Of a DNA stretch of 14,789 nt, positions 6,999-14,016 are shown piece after piece. The notes beneath the pieces were generated by a model, which searched no databases, had not been told where the DNA came from, and was given only the letters and a program-made list of their open reading frames with translations. The position numbers and the translations under genes were made by a program. Each line of letters starts with the position of its first letter. Position 1 is the first letter of the stretch. The DNA is from Thermoflexus hugenholtzii JAD2 (GTDB lineage: Bacteria; Chloroflexota; Dehalococcoidia; UBA2979), in contig CAMDBZ010000014.1 of NCBI GenBank assembly GCA_945889565.1, forward strand, positions 1 to 14,789, read 5' to 3'.

Positions 6999-8387
6999 TC
7001 AGCGCCCCCGCAACTCCAACCGCTGCCGCCGACGTGCAGCGCCGCGTGCTGGCGCCGCCTCGCCCGGCGGCGGCGAGCCCGCCGGACTGCACAACAGGTC
7101 GTACGGCAGCGCGCCGTCGACGCGCGCGCGCACCAGCTCCCCCGGCGCGAACGTCCCGCGCACGAACGCCAGCCCGTCCACCTCCGGCGCGTCGCGGTAC
7201 GTCCGACCGACCACCACCGGCCCGCCATCGGCCGCGCGCGCCGGCGCGTCGGACTCCACCAGCACATCCAGCTCCCGCCCCACCAGCGCGCGGTTGCGCG
7301 CGAGTGAGATCTCCTGCGCCAGCTCCATCAGCCGCCCGTACCGCTCCGCCGCCACCGCCGCCGGCACCTGCTCGCCCGACGTCGCGGCCGGCGTGCCGAG
7401 CTGCGGCGAGTACGTGAACGCGCCCACGTGGTCGAACTGCTGCTCCGCCACGAACGCCAGCAGCTCCGCGAACTCCGCCTCCGTCTCGCCCGGGAAGCCC
7501 ACGATGAACGTCGTGCGCAGCGCCACCTCCGGCAGCGCCGTGCGCATCGTCTCGATGCTCTGCCGCGACACGCGCAGGCTCGGCCGCTTCATCCGCCGCA
7601 GCACCGCATCCGACCCGTGCTGCAGCGGCATGTCGAGGTACGGCACCACGTTCGGTAGCCGCGCCATCGTCTCCGCCAGCCGCCGTGTCACCCGCCCCGG
7701 GTACGCGTACATCAGCCGCAGCCAGGGCACGTCCGGCACCCCCGCCGCGAGCTGCTCGAGCAGCGTCGCGAGGCTGTCCGGCGTGCCTGCGTCCTCGCCG
7801 TACGCCGTCGAGTCCTGCGCCACCAGCACCAGCTCGCGCGCGCCGCCGTCCGCGAGCCAGCGCGACTCGCGCAGCAGCCGCTCCGTGGACTCCGAATGCA
7901 TGCGCCCCTTGATCGTCGGGATGATGCAGAACGTGCACGGCCGGTCGCAGCCGTCCGAGATCTTCAGATACGCGCTCGGCTGCCCGAGCTGCCACGCGCC
8001 CGCCCCGGCAGCGCTGTTCGCCGCCGCAGGCAGGTCGTACGTCGGGTCCGCCGGCGGCAGGCTGGCCGCGATCGCGTCCCACGCCTCCGCGCCGAACGTC
8101 GCGTCGACGCCCGGCACCGCCGCCCGCACCGACTCGTCCGCGATCGCGGTCAGGCAGCCGATCACGTACAGCTGCTGCCCCGGCGTGCGCGCCGCATCCA
8201 GCTCGCGCACCGTCGCCAGCGACTCGTCCTTCGCCGCGTCGATGAACCCGCACGTGTTCACGATCACCAGCTCCGCCTCGGCCGGCGTGCCGACCGGCGC
8301 GTGCCGCGCCAGCCGCAGCGCGCGCTCCAGCCGCCGCGAATCCGCCGTGTTCTTCGCACACCCGAGCGTGACGAGGTGATACCGCAT
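6999..8387 (-). CDS. rimO: Ribosomal protein S12 methylthiotransferase
   Basis: A 462-residue radical-SAM enzyme that adds a methylthio group to a conserved Asp of ribosomal protein S12. The N-terminal UPF0004/MTTase domain carries the three cluster-binding cysteines C10 (LGCAKN), C46 (NTCGFID) and C78 (IGCL). The radical-SAM motif CDRPCTFC gives C147, C151 and C154, followed by the IIPTIKG segment. PLQHGSDAVLRRMKR and FIVGFPGETEAEF are typical MTTase segments, and a TRAM domain forms the C-terminus. LGCAKNTADS and the KG-R after the SAM motif favour RimO over MiaB. The ATG at 8387 is preferred because the family starts a few residues before LGCAKN; a TTG at 8423 in the same frame would add 12 unconserved residues. 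The C-terminal ~25 residues are a Pro/Arg/Ala-rich extension. Confidence 0.95.
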   Translation of the reverse strand: MRYHLVTLGCAKNTADSRRLERALRLARHAPVGTPAEAELVIVNTCGFIDAAKDESLATVRELDAARTPGQQLYVIGCLTAIADESVRAAVPGVDATFGAEAWDAIAASLPPADPTYDLPAAANSAAGAGAWQLGQPSAYLKISDGCDRPCTFCIIPTIKGRMHSESTERLLRESRWLADGGARELVLVAQDSTAYGEDAGTPDSLATLLEQLAAGVPDVPWLRLMYAYPGRVTRRLAETMARLPNVVPYLDMPLQHGSDAVLRRMKRPSLRVSRQSIETMRTALPEVALRTTFIVGFPGETEAEFAELLAFVAEQQFDHVGAFTYSPQLGTPAATSGEQVPAAVAAERYGRLMELAQEISLARNRALVGRELDVLVESDAPARAADGGPVVVGRTYRDAPEVDGLAFVRGTFAPGELVRARVDGALPYDLLCSPAGSPPPGEAAPARGAARRRQRLELRGR

Positions 8388-8444
8388 GCCAGCAGGCTGC
8401 GGCCGAAGCCCGCACCCCGTCAACCGCGCCGCGTCGTTACTCCG

Positions 8445-8497
8445 CCTCCCCTCGCCCCGCCGTGCGGGGAGAGGGGGCCGGGGGGTGAGGGCTTCGG
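8445..8497. repeat. GC-rich palindromic intergenic repeat, copy B
   Basis: CTCCCCTCGCCCCGC, a short loop, GCGGGGAGAGGGG, then GGTGAGGGCTTCGGG. It is nearly identical to copies C (13758-13808) and D (14017-14072). It lies in the 128-base spacer between the RodZ-like gene stop and the rimO start, and its inner arms form a hairpin. Confidence 0.75.
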
Positions 8498-8515
8498 GCG
8501 CGCGCCGTCGCTCCG

Positions 8516-9328
8516 TCAGGGCTTAGGCGGCCCCCGCGACACCACCAGCGTCACATTGTCGCCCGCCCCCAGCGCCGCCCCCGCCGGGGGCGTCTGCCCG
8601 ATCACCGTGCCCGCGGGCGCATCCGTGTTCGCGATCTCCACCACCACGAACGAGGCACCCTGCGCGCGCAGCGCGTCCTGCGCCGCCTCCACGCGCAGGC
8701 CGATCAGCGCCGGCGTCTGCCCCGGCTCCGGCGCCGGCGCGCCCGCCGCCGGCTGTGCCCCGCCCGGCACCCCACCGCGCGCCGTCGGCGCCACCGAGGG
8801 CACGATCGCCGCCTCGTCGCCCCCGAGCCACCGCGGCAGCACCCAGCCGAGCAACACCACCGCCGCCGCCGCGCCAGCGATCACCGTCAGCGCGCGCTGC
8901 GAGAGTCGCGGCAGCGGCGGCAGCGCCAGCACCGGCCGCTCCCCCGCCGAACGGCGCAGCCGCGGCGACGGCGCGAGCCCGGGCGGCGCCGGCAGCGTCA
9001 CCGGCAGCCGCGAGCGCGCCTCGTCCGCATCCAGCCCCAGCGCCCGCGCGTAGTTGCGCGCGAACCCCCGCACGTACGCCGGCGCCGGCAGCACGTCGTA
9101 CTGCTCCGCCTCCAGCGCCTCCAGGTACACACGCCCGATGCGCGTCGTGCGCTCGATGTCGTCCAGCGTCTGCCCGCGGCGCAGCCGCGCCTGGCGCAGC
9201 CACTCCCCCAGCCGCTCCGGCTCGTGCAACGGCACGAGGCCCTCCGGACGGCCCGCGGGACGAGCGTCCACGTCCACCGCATCGATCTCGACGTTCGCGT
9301 CGAGCTCCGGCGGGCGGCGCTCCAGCAT
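8516..9328 (-). CDS. RodZ-like protein: cytoplasmic HTH, one membrane span, extracytoplasmic PASTA domain
   Basis: A 270-residue protein. Residues about 36-108 form the RodZ-type helix-turn-helix (LGEWLRQARLRRGQTLDDIE, then YLEALE and the YVRGFARNYARALGLD signature). A Pro/Arg-rich linker leads to a single membrane segment at about 146-163. A Pro/Ala/Gly-rich spacer is followed by a C-terminal PASTA-like domain (about 205-267) with AQDALRAQG, VIGQTPPAG and VTLVVSRG. Known RodZ links MreB to the elongasome, and PASTA domains in other proteins bind muropeptides or beta-lactams. Here PASTA takes the place of the DUF4115 domain of E. coli RodZ. The ATG at 9328 overlaps the stop of the dehydrogenase gene as TGATG, implying coupled translation. 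The frame stays open upstream to 9898, but that part is the shadow of the dehydrogenase gene. Confidence 0.85.
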   Translation of the reverse strand: MLERRPPELDANVEIDAVDVDARPAGRPEGLVPLHEPERLGEWLRQARLRRGQTLDDIERTTRIGRVYLEALEAEQYDVLPAPAYVRGFARNYARALGLDADEARSRLPVTLPAPPGLAPSPRLRRSAGERPVLALPPLPRLSQRALTVIAGAAAAVVLLGWVLPRWLGGDEAAIVPSVAPTARGGVPGGAQPAAGAPAPEPGQTPALIGLRVEAAQDALRAQGASFVVVEIANTDAPAGTVIGQTPPAGAALGAGDNVTLVVSRGPPKP

Positions 9329-10374
9329 CACGCGCCGCCGACGCCGGGGAACTCGACCAGCGACTTCAGCCCGTCCATCGCCAGCCGCGAGGAGTACGCC
9401 TCCGGCGCGCGCTCGATCCCGTAGCGGTTCGTGATCACCTCGTCGATGTGCGGCACGTGCCCCAGCAGGGCCAGCGTGCGCCGGTACTGATCCGTCGTCG
9501 CGTTCTGCGAGCCCGTCAGGTTGATCTCGCCGTAGTGGATCACGTTCGGGTCGAACGGCACCGTCTGGTTCGGCGGGAAGCCCGCGAACATGTTGATCAC
9601 GCCCTGCCGACGCACCAGCTCGATCGCCGGCGCGACCAGCGCGTGCACGCCCACCGTCAGCACCACCGCGTCCGCCCCGTACCCGTCCGTCGCCGCCTTC
9701 ACCGCCCCCACCACGTCGTCCGTTGCCGGGTCCAGCACCACGTCCGCGCCCCACCGCTCCGCGATCGCGCGCCGCGCGGCCACCGGCTCGCTCACGATGA
9801 TCGGCCCCACGCCCGCCGCCCGCGCCAGCAGCAGGTGCAGCAGCCCCATCGGCCCCGCGCCCACGATCGCCACTGACGAGCCCGCGCCCAGCGCGCACAG
9901 GTCCAGCGAGTTAAGCACGCACGCGGCCGGCTCCGTCAGCGCCGCGATGTCCATCGGCAGCCCCGCCGGCACCGGCAGCACGTGCCCGATGCGCACGATC
10001 TCCGCCGGCACCAGCAGCTGCTCCGCGAACCCGCCGTCGAGGTCGTACCCCAGCGTCTTGCGTTCGAGGCAGCGGTTCTGACGGCCCACGATGCAGAACC
10101 GGCACCGCCCGCACGCGACGATCGGGCAGATCACCACCCGCGCGCCCTCCACGATGCCGTGCACACCCTCGCCCACGCCGTCGATGACACCCGCGATCTC
10201 GTGTCCGGGCACCACGCCCGGCTTCGCGTACTTCTCGCCGCGGTACACGCGCACATCCGAGGCGCACAGCGACGCCGCCGCGACACGCACGCGCACCTCG
10301 CCTGGCCCGGGCGGCGGCACCGCGCGATCGATGACCGAAATCGTGCCGGGAGCCTCGAAGATCGTCGCGCGCAT
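9328..10374 (-). CDS. Zinc-dependent alcohol/polyol dehydrogenase (MDR family)
   Basis: A 348-residue medium-chain dehydrogenase. The N-terminal GroES-like domain has the catalytic zinc ligand Cys37 (LCASD) and H58-E59 in GHEIAG. The structural zinc lobe has C88, C91, C94 and C102 (CGRCRFC...NRC). The Rossmann nucleotide-binding loop GAGPMG follows at about residue 175. The pattern resembles the L-threonine 3-dehydrogenase and sorbitol dehydrogenase branch and probably oxidises a secondary alcohol with NAD(P)+; the substrate cannot be assigned. The ATG at 10374 is chosen because AGGTGG lies five bases before it. A GTG at 10383 is also in frame but overlaps that site. The stop overlaps the RodZ-like start. 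rpsT lies upstream on the same strand, 156 bases away. Confidence 0.9.
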   Translation of the reverse strand: MRATIFEAPGTISVIDRAVPPPGPGEVRVRVAAASLCASDVRVYRGEKYAKPGVVPGHEIAGVIDGVGEGVHGIVEGARVVICPIVACGRCRFCIVGRQNRCLERKTLGYDLDGGFAEQLLVPAEIVRIGHVLPVPAGLPMDIAALTEPAACVLNSLDLCALGAGSSVAIVGAGPMGLLHLLLARAAGVGPIIVSEPVAARRAIAERWGADVVLDPATDDVVGAVKAATDGYGADAVVLTVGVHALVAPAIELVRRQGVINMFAGFPPNQTVPFDPNVIHYGEINLTGSQNATTDQYRRTLALLGHVPHIDEVITNRYGIERAPEAYSSRLAMDGLKSLVEFPGVGGA

Positions 10375-10379
10375 CTGTG

Positions 10380-10385
10380 CCACCT
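10380..10385 (-). promoter_or_regulatory. Ribosome-binding site fixing the dehydrogenase start
   Basis: AGGTGG on the minus strand lies 5 bases before the ATG at 10374. It overlaps the competing GTG at 10383, which makes that start unlikely. Confidence 0.6.
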
Positions 10386-10457
10386 ACCGCCGCGCGAGCC
10401 GCGAGCCGCGTTCGCGCAACGAGTATGGCAGCCTCGCCCCGCCGGGGGCCAGCGCCC

Positions 10458-10482
10458 TCAGTGATCCGGGGTCAGTGATCCG
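10458..10482. repeat. Short direct repeat TCAGTGATCCG x2
   Basis: Two exact 11-base copies (10458-10468 and 10472-10482) are separated by GGG. They lie in the spacer between the rpsT stop and the dehydrogenase start. Possible operator half-sites or a small slippage duplication; no known site is recognised. Confidence 0.5.
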
Positions 10483-10530
10483 TAGTGGTAGAGCGGCTGC
10501 TCGATCGCTTGCGGGTGGCAGGCGCTGCGA

Positions 10531-10812
10531 TCAGGCCGAAGCGCGGGCGCCGACGACTGAGCGCTTGAGCGCCTGCGCGAGCCGCGACTTGCGCCGCGAG
10601 GCCGCGTTGCGGTGCATGATCCCCGTCTTGGCCGCGCGATCCAGCGCCGACTGCGCCAGCCGCAACGACTGCGCGGCGTCCGGCGAGCCGGTCGCGATCG
10701 CCGTGCGCGCGTCGCGCACCCGGCGCGCCGTGAACGTCCGCACCGGCCGGTTGCGCGCCTCGGCCCGCGCCGTCTGGCGGATCCGCTTCTTCGCCTGCTT
10801 CGCATAAGCCAT
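10531..10812 (-). CDS. rpsT: 30S ribosomal protein S20
   Basis: A 93-residue, strongly basic protein with the S20 pattern: an N-terminal AKQAKKRIRQ, a central Ala-rich helical segment, and AAKTGIMHRNAASRRKSRLAQAL near the C-terminus. It binds 16S rRNA early in 30S assembly. The ATG at 10812 has GGAGGGG seven bases upstream (10820-10826), the strongest ribosome-binding site among the minus-strand genes. The frame continues upstream of this ATG, but that part is unconserved. A promoter-like sequence lies about 30 bases upstream. Typical S20 is 85-90 residues, so the length fits. Confidence 0.96.
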   Translation of the reverse strand: MAYAKQAKKRIRQTARAEARNRPVRTFTARRVRDARTAIATGSPDAAQSLRLAQSALDRAAKTGIMHRNAASRRKSRLAQALKRSVVGARASA

Positions 10813-10841
10813 CGGGTCGCCCCTCCGCCGGACGAGCGCAC

Positions 10842-10870
10842 ATAGTACGAGCCCCACGACGCTGCGTCCA
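10842..10870 (-). promoter_or_regulatory. Candidate sigma-70 promoter of rpsT
   Basis: On the minus strand, TGGACG (10865-10870) and TACTAT (10842-10847) are separated by exactly 17 bases, and each matches the -35/-10 consensus at 4 of 6 positions. The site lies about 30 bases upstream of the rpsT start codon, in the divergent spacer with the DUF202 gene. Confidence 0.45.
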
Positions 10871-10948
10871 CGCGACATGCCCCCGGAGGCCCCGCGCCGG
10901 GTGGACCGCCGCCGCCCCCGCGCGCATCCTTGCCCCGGGGGACACGCC

Positions 10949-11248
10949 ATGCCAGAGCCGACCCTGCCTGCGCCTGCGCCCGACGCGCTCATCCTCCGCG
11001 ACTACCTCGCCGCCGACCGCACTGAGCTCGCGAACGAGCGCACGCTGCTCGCGTACGTGCGAACTGCGCTCGCGTTCGCGATCACCGGTGGCTCCGTGCT
11101 GCACCTGCTGACCGGACCGCTGACAACGGCAGGCGGCGTCCTGCTGCTGCTCGCCGCCGCCGCCACTGCCGTCGTGGGCGTGTGGCGCTACCGCCGCATG
11201 CGCGTGCGCCTTGCGGCAGCGCGCACGCCACGCGAGCGAGCGCGCTGA
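10949..11248 (+). CDS. DUF202 (YidH-type) small membrane protein
   Basis: A 99-residue protein starting at the ATG at 10949. The DUF202 signature DYLAADRTELANERTLLAYVRTALAF (about 18-43) is followed by two further hydrophobic stretches, at about 45-58 and 62-80, and then an Arg-rich cytoplasmic tail. Proteins of this family are small multi-span inner membrane proteins of unknown function. The frame continues upstream to 10877 but the extra residues are Pro/Arg-rich and unconserved. GGGG about 7 bases upstream is a weak ribosome-binding site. murJ begins 38 bases downstream on the same strand, so the two may be co-transcribed. Confidence 0.85.
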   Translation: MPEPTLPAPAPDALILRDYLAADRTELANERTLLAYVRTALAFAITGGSVLHLLTGPLTTAGGVLLLLAAAATAVVGVWRYRRMRVRLAAARTPRERAR

Positions 11249-11286
11249 ACCTTCACGTTTGACCCCCCGCGCGACCGGCGCGGATC

Positions 11287-12903
11287 ATGCGCGCAATGCT
11301 GGACCCGCGCCCGTCCGGAGCCCTCGCTCGTTTCCTGCAACGCAGCGTGACATCGCAGAGCGTCGCCGCCGCGGCGGGCATCGTCGCGCTCGGCTTCCTC
11401 GTCTCGCGGCTGCTCGGACTCGTGCGCTCGCTCGCGATCGCGCACGCCTTCGGCACAGACCCGGAGCTCGCCGCCTACTGGGTCGCCTTCCGCCTCCCGG
11501 ACCTCGTGTTCCAGGTGCTCGCCGGCGCCACCCTCTCCTCCGCGTTCATCCCCGCCTACAGCCGCCTGCGCATGCGCGGCGGCGAGCAAGCCGGCTGGCA
11601 GCTCGCCTCCGACGTACTCAACCTCGTGGCCGTCGCCACCTTCGCCGCCGCGGCACTCGCCTTCGTGCTCGCGCCGTGGCTCGTCCCACTGCTCGCGCCC
11701 GGCCTCGGCGAGGAATCGGGCCGCTCGTCCGAGCTGCGCGCGCTCGCCGTGGAGCTCACCCGGCTGATGCTGATCTCGCCGCTGCTCTTCGGCGTCTCCG
11801 GCATGGTCACCGGCATCCTCAACGCCCGCCAGCACTTCGTCGCGCCCGCGCTCGCCCCCGCCATCTACAACGCCGGCATCATCGTCGGCGCCGTTGCGCT
11901 CACCGGCCCCTTCGGCATCCGCGGGCTCGCCTACGGCGTCGTTGCCGGTAGCGTCGGTCACCTGCTCGTGCAACTACCCGCCCTGCGCGCCGTCGGCATG
12001 CGCTGGCGTCCGACGTTCGCGCTCGGCTCCGCCGGCGTGCGCGAGGTGCTGCGCCTCGCCGGCCCGCGCGTCGTCGGTCTCGCCGCCGCGCAGTTCAACT
12101 TCGTCGTCGTGCTGTTCTTTGCCTCGTTCGTCTCGGACGCCGCGATCAGCGTGCTCAGCTACGCGTTCCTGATCGCCATGCTGCCCGTCGGCGTCGTCGG
12201 CATGGCGATCTCCACCGCCGCCTTCCCCTCGCTCGCCGAGCACGCCGCCGCCCGCCAGATGGCCGCCCTGCGCGACGGCCTGACGCGACACCTGCGCATG
12301 ATCCTCTTCCTCGCGCTGCCCGCCTCCGCCGGCCTCGCCGCGCTCGCGCAGCCCGGCGTGCGCGTGCTGCTGCAACGCGGTGCCTTCGACTTCGCCTCGA
12401 CGGAGCTCGTCGCCACCGCGCTCGTGCTCTACGCCGTCGGCGTGTTCGCGCACGCCGCCGTCGAGATCCTCAGCCGCGGCTTCTACGCACTCGCCGACAC
12501 ACGCACGCCCGTGCGCGTCGCGCTGCTCGCCGTCGCGCTCAACGTCGTGCTGTGCGGCGTGCTCGTGGGCCCGCTCGGCATCCGCGGTCTCGCCGCAGCC
12601 GCCTCCATCGCCGCCATCGCCGAGTGCGCGCTGCTGCTCGTCGCGCTGGAGCAGCAGCTCGGCGGCCTGCGCGCGCGTGGCCTCTGGCCCTCCGCCGCCC
12701 GCACACTCGCCGCCACCGCGCTCATGCTCGAAGTGCTCGTGCTGCTGCGGCTCGCCCTCGGCGCCGCCGGCCTCGACGCGAGCAGCCTCGGCGGCGCGCT
12801 CGCGCAGTGCACGCTCGGCGGCCTGCTCGGCCTCGCGACCTTCGTCGCCGCCGCGCGCTACCTGCGTTCCGAGGAGTACGCCGAGCTGCGCGCCCGCCTC
12901 TGA
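11287..12903 (+). CDS. murJ: Lipid II flippase MurJ (MviN)
   Basis: A 538-residue polytopic membrane protein, slightly longer than the usual ~510-530. It moves lipid II across the cytoplasmic membrane for peptidoglycan synthesis. Family features are the N-terminal GFLVSRLLGLVRSLAIAHAFG, then AFRLPDLVFQVLAGATLSSAFIP with the conserved FIPAYS, then LLLISP-like RLMLISPLLFGVSGM and NARQHFVAPALAP. About 14 hydrophobic helices alternate with short basic loops, as in the MVF/MOP exporter fold. The ATG at 11287 is used; a second ATG three codons on (11296) is equally possible and neither has a strong ribosome-binding site. With the RodZ-like protein it makes this a wall-synthesis neighbourhood. A 175-base spacer follows before the zinc-ribbon gene. 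Confidence 0.95.
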   Translation: MRAMLDPRPSGALARFLQRSVTSQSVAAAAGIVALGFLVSRLLGLVRSLAIAHAFGTDPELAAYWVAFRLPDLVFQVLAGATLSSAFIPAYSRLRMRGGEQAGWQLASDVLNLVAVATFAAAALAFVLAPWLVPLLAPGLGEESGRSSELRALAVELTRLMLISPLLFGVSGMVTGILNARQHFVAPALAPAIYNAGIIVGAVALTGPFGIRGLAYGVVAGSVGHLLVQLPALRAVGMRWRPTFALGSAGVREVLRLAGPRVVGLAAAQFNFVVVLFFASFVSDAAISVLSYAFLIAMLPVGVVGMAISTAAFPSLAEHAAARQMAALRDGLTRHLRMILFLALPASAGLAALAQPGVRVLLQRGAFDFASTELVATALVLYAVGVFAHAAVEILSRGFYALADTRTPVRVALLAVALNVVLCGVLVGPLGIRGLAAAASIAAIAECALLLVALEQQLGGLRARGLWPSAARTLAATALMLEVLVLLRLALGAAGLDASSLGGALAQCTLGGLLGLATFVAAARYLRSEEYAELRARL

Positions 12904-13066
12904 GCGCGGGCGCAGCGGTTGGACAGGCTGCCCGCCGGGTCGCGCGCGCCGCGGTATAGTTACTCGCAGGCCCCACCCACAAGGCCACCCTCGACACCGC
13001 GCGGCGCCTCCGCTTGGATGGCAGCGCCGCGGATAGGATCGCGTGGGCGGCGAGCGGGGGCGTTCC

Positions 13067-13073
13067 GAGGAGG
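13067..13073 (+). promoter_or_regulatory. Strong ribosome-binding site of the zinc-ribbon gene
   Basis: GAGGAGG lies 5 bases before the ATG at 13079. It shows that the 12 codons upstream in the same frame (from 13043) are not translated. Confidence 0.75.
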
Positions 13074-13078
13074 CACTG

Positions 13079-13528
13079 ATGGCGTTTTCCGACCGTGAGC
13101 TGACCTGCCGCGACTGCGGCGCATCCTTCGTCTTCACCTCCGGCGAGCAGGAGTTCTACGCGACCAAGGGCCTGCAGCACGACCCCGTGCGCTGCCCCGC
13201 CTGTCGCTCCAACCGCCGCACCATGCGCCCCGAGGAGCGTGAGGAGGCGCCGTCCTACGGCACCTTCGTCTCGTGGGGCGGCCGCACCCCGCGCCAGCTC
13301 CACGCGGCGACCTGCCACGAGTGCGGGCAGACCACGGAGATCCCGTTCCTCCCCCGCGGCGACCGCCCGGTCTTCTGCTCCAACTGCTACAACGCCGTCC
13401 GCGAGCGCCAGGAAGCCGCCGAGCAAGCCGCGACCCAGCGCCTCGCCGCCGCCCTCGCCGGCCAGACCGCCGAGCGCCCCGAGCCCGACCCCGTCCGCGA
13501 GGCGAACGTCGTCCTCCCCAGCGATTAG
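13079..13528 (+). CDS. Double zinc-ribbon protein, function unknown
   Basis: A 149-residue soluble protein. The first zinc ribbon has C10, C13, C39 and C42 in a CRDCG...FVFTSGEQEFYATKGL...RCPACR layout that matches the 'probable zinc-ribbon' (zf-trcl) family. A second CxxC pair set, C79/C82 and C100/C103 (CHECG...FCSNCY), forms another ribbon. The C-terminal third (about 107-149) is Ala/Glu/Arg-rich and probably helical, with no motif. Family members are small nucleic-acid or protein-binding candidates of unknown role. The ATG at 13079 is fixed by an excellent ribosome-binding site. The gene lies between murJ and the ileS T-box leader and ends with a TAG at 13526-13528. Confidence 0.88.
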   Translation: MAFSDRELTCRDCGASFVFTSGEQEFYATKGLQHDPVRCPACRSNRRTMRPEEREEAPSYGTFVSWGGRTPRQLHAATCHECGQTTEIPFLPRGDRPVFCSNCYNAVRERQEAAEQAATQRLAAALAGQTAERPEPDPVREANVVLPSD

Positions 13529-13558
13529 CGCGACGCCCGCCTCGGCCCCGCGCCGCCC

Positions 13559-13583
13559 TGGGGCGGGTCGATTGCCCGCCCCA
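13559..13583 (+). terminator. Hairpin downstream of the zinc-ribbon gene
   Basis: A 9-bp perfect stem, TGGGGCGGG (13559-13567) with CCCGCCCCA (13575-13583), has a 7-base loop and starts 30 bases after the stop codon. No T-tract follows, so an intrinsic terminator is only tentative; it could also be a 3'-end stabiliser. It lies just before the T-box leader. Confidence 0.45.
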
Positions 13584-13757
13584 CCCGCGCCCCGCGAGAC
13601 TCGACGCACAGGCAACGACGGAGCCCGTGGCGCGAGCACAGCGCCCTCAGGCGTTGGGTCGTCGAGCGAGTCCGGGACGGTGCGAGCCGGACACGACCCG
13701 CCCGCGTGAACATCCCTCCCGAGCCGCCGCCCGAGGGCCTTCGGCCCCTTCCTCCCG

Positions 13758-13808
13758 GCTCCCCTCGCCCCGCGCAGCGGGGAGCGGGGCCGAGGCGAGG
13801 GTCCGAGG
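13758..13808. repeat. GC-rich palindromic repeat, copy C, inside the T-box leader
   Basis: CTCCCCTCGCCCCGC, a short loop, GCGGGGAGCGGGGCC, then GGCGAGGGTCCGAGG. It is closely related to copies B and D. It lies between the specifier strand of stem I and the GTAGG linker of the leader, in the region where stem II normally forms. Confidence 0.75.
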
Positions 13809-13971
13809 CGGTAGGAGCGGCCGGAGCGCCCACCGTTACCAGGGGCAGCGCCCTCGGTCGCGTCCGCCGCCAGGCGGCCCCGGCCCGCGGCGCGGTGAGC
13901 GGCGCTCGCACCTCAGCTCGAGGCGCGACGCAACGCGGGTGGTACCGCGGGTCGCACGCACCTCGCGCGCA

Positions 13972-13999
13972 GCCCGTCCCGCAGGGGACGGGCTTCCTG
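13972..13999 (+). terminator. T-box terminator hairpin of the ileS leader
   Basis: GCCCGTCCC (13972-13980) and GGGACGGGC (13985-13993) form a perfect 9-bp stem with a GCAG loop. The following TTCCTGTT is only mildly T-rich. The position right after the T-box sequence is where the family's terminator lies. A second pairing partner for the 3' arm exists at 14002-14009. Confidence 0.65.
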
Positions 14000-14016
14000 T
14001 TGCCCGTCCGCCCCTC

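Larger units (their letters stand above)
13614..14001 (+). promoter_or_regulatory. Ile-specific T-box leader of ileS, with an internal repeat
   Basis: The canonical T-box sequence GGGTGGTACCGCGG lies at 13937-13950 and is followed by a 9-bp GC hairpin (13972-13993). Upstream, a stem I is visible: GGGTCGT (13656-13662) pairs with ACGACCC (13693-13699), an inner TCCGG (13671-13675) pairs with CCGGA (13687-13691), and the GAGCGAG and GGTGCGAGCC segments resemble the AG-bulge and distal loop of stem I. The 3' specifier strand GTGAACATCCCTCCCGAGC places ATC (Ile, 13712-13714) in the specifier position, matching the downstream gene. A GTAGG...CCGG...CCACCGTTACC stretch (13811-13840) resembles the conserved stem II/III linker. 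The specifier-to-T-box gap is about 220 bases, which is long, and a palindromic repeat (13758-13808) fills part of it. By family knowledge, uncharged tRNA-Ile would promote ileS expression. The exact 5' end is uncertain. Confidence 0.85.

Noticed and set aside
4780..8379. A 1199-residue open frame on the + strand
   Set aside because: It crosses proB (antisense), the YihY gene in the wrong frame, the lower-GC gene (antisense) and rimO (antisense). The composition is low-complexity and there is no domain; a GC artefact.
10485..10520. tRNA-like D-arm text (AGTGGTAGAGC) after rpsT
   Set aside because: No matching acceptor stem, anticodon arm or TTCGA T-loop can be found around it on either strand.
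12919..12960. TTGGAC and TATAGT upstream of the zinc-ribbon gene as a sigma-70 promoter
   Set aside because: The boxes are 30 bases apart, far from the 16-18 needed. TATAGT alone may be a -10 element but has no supported -35.
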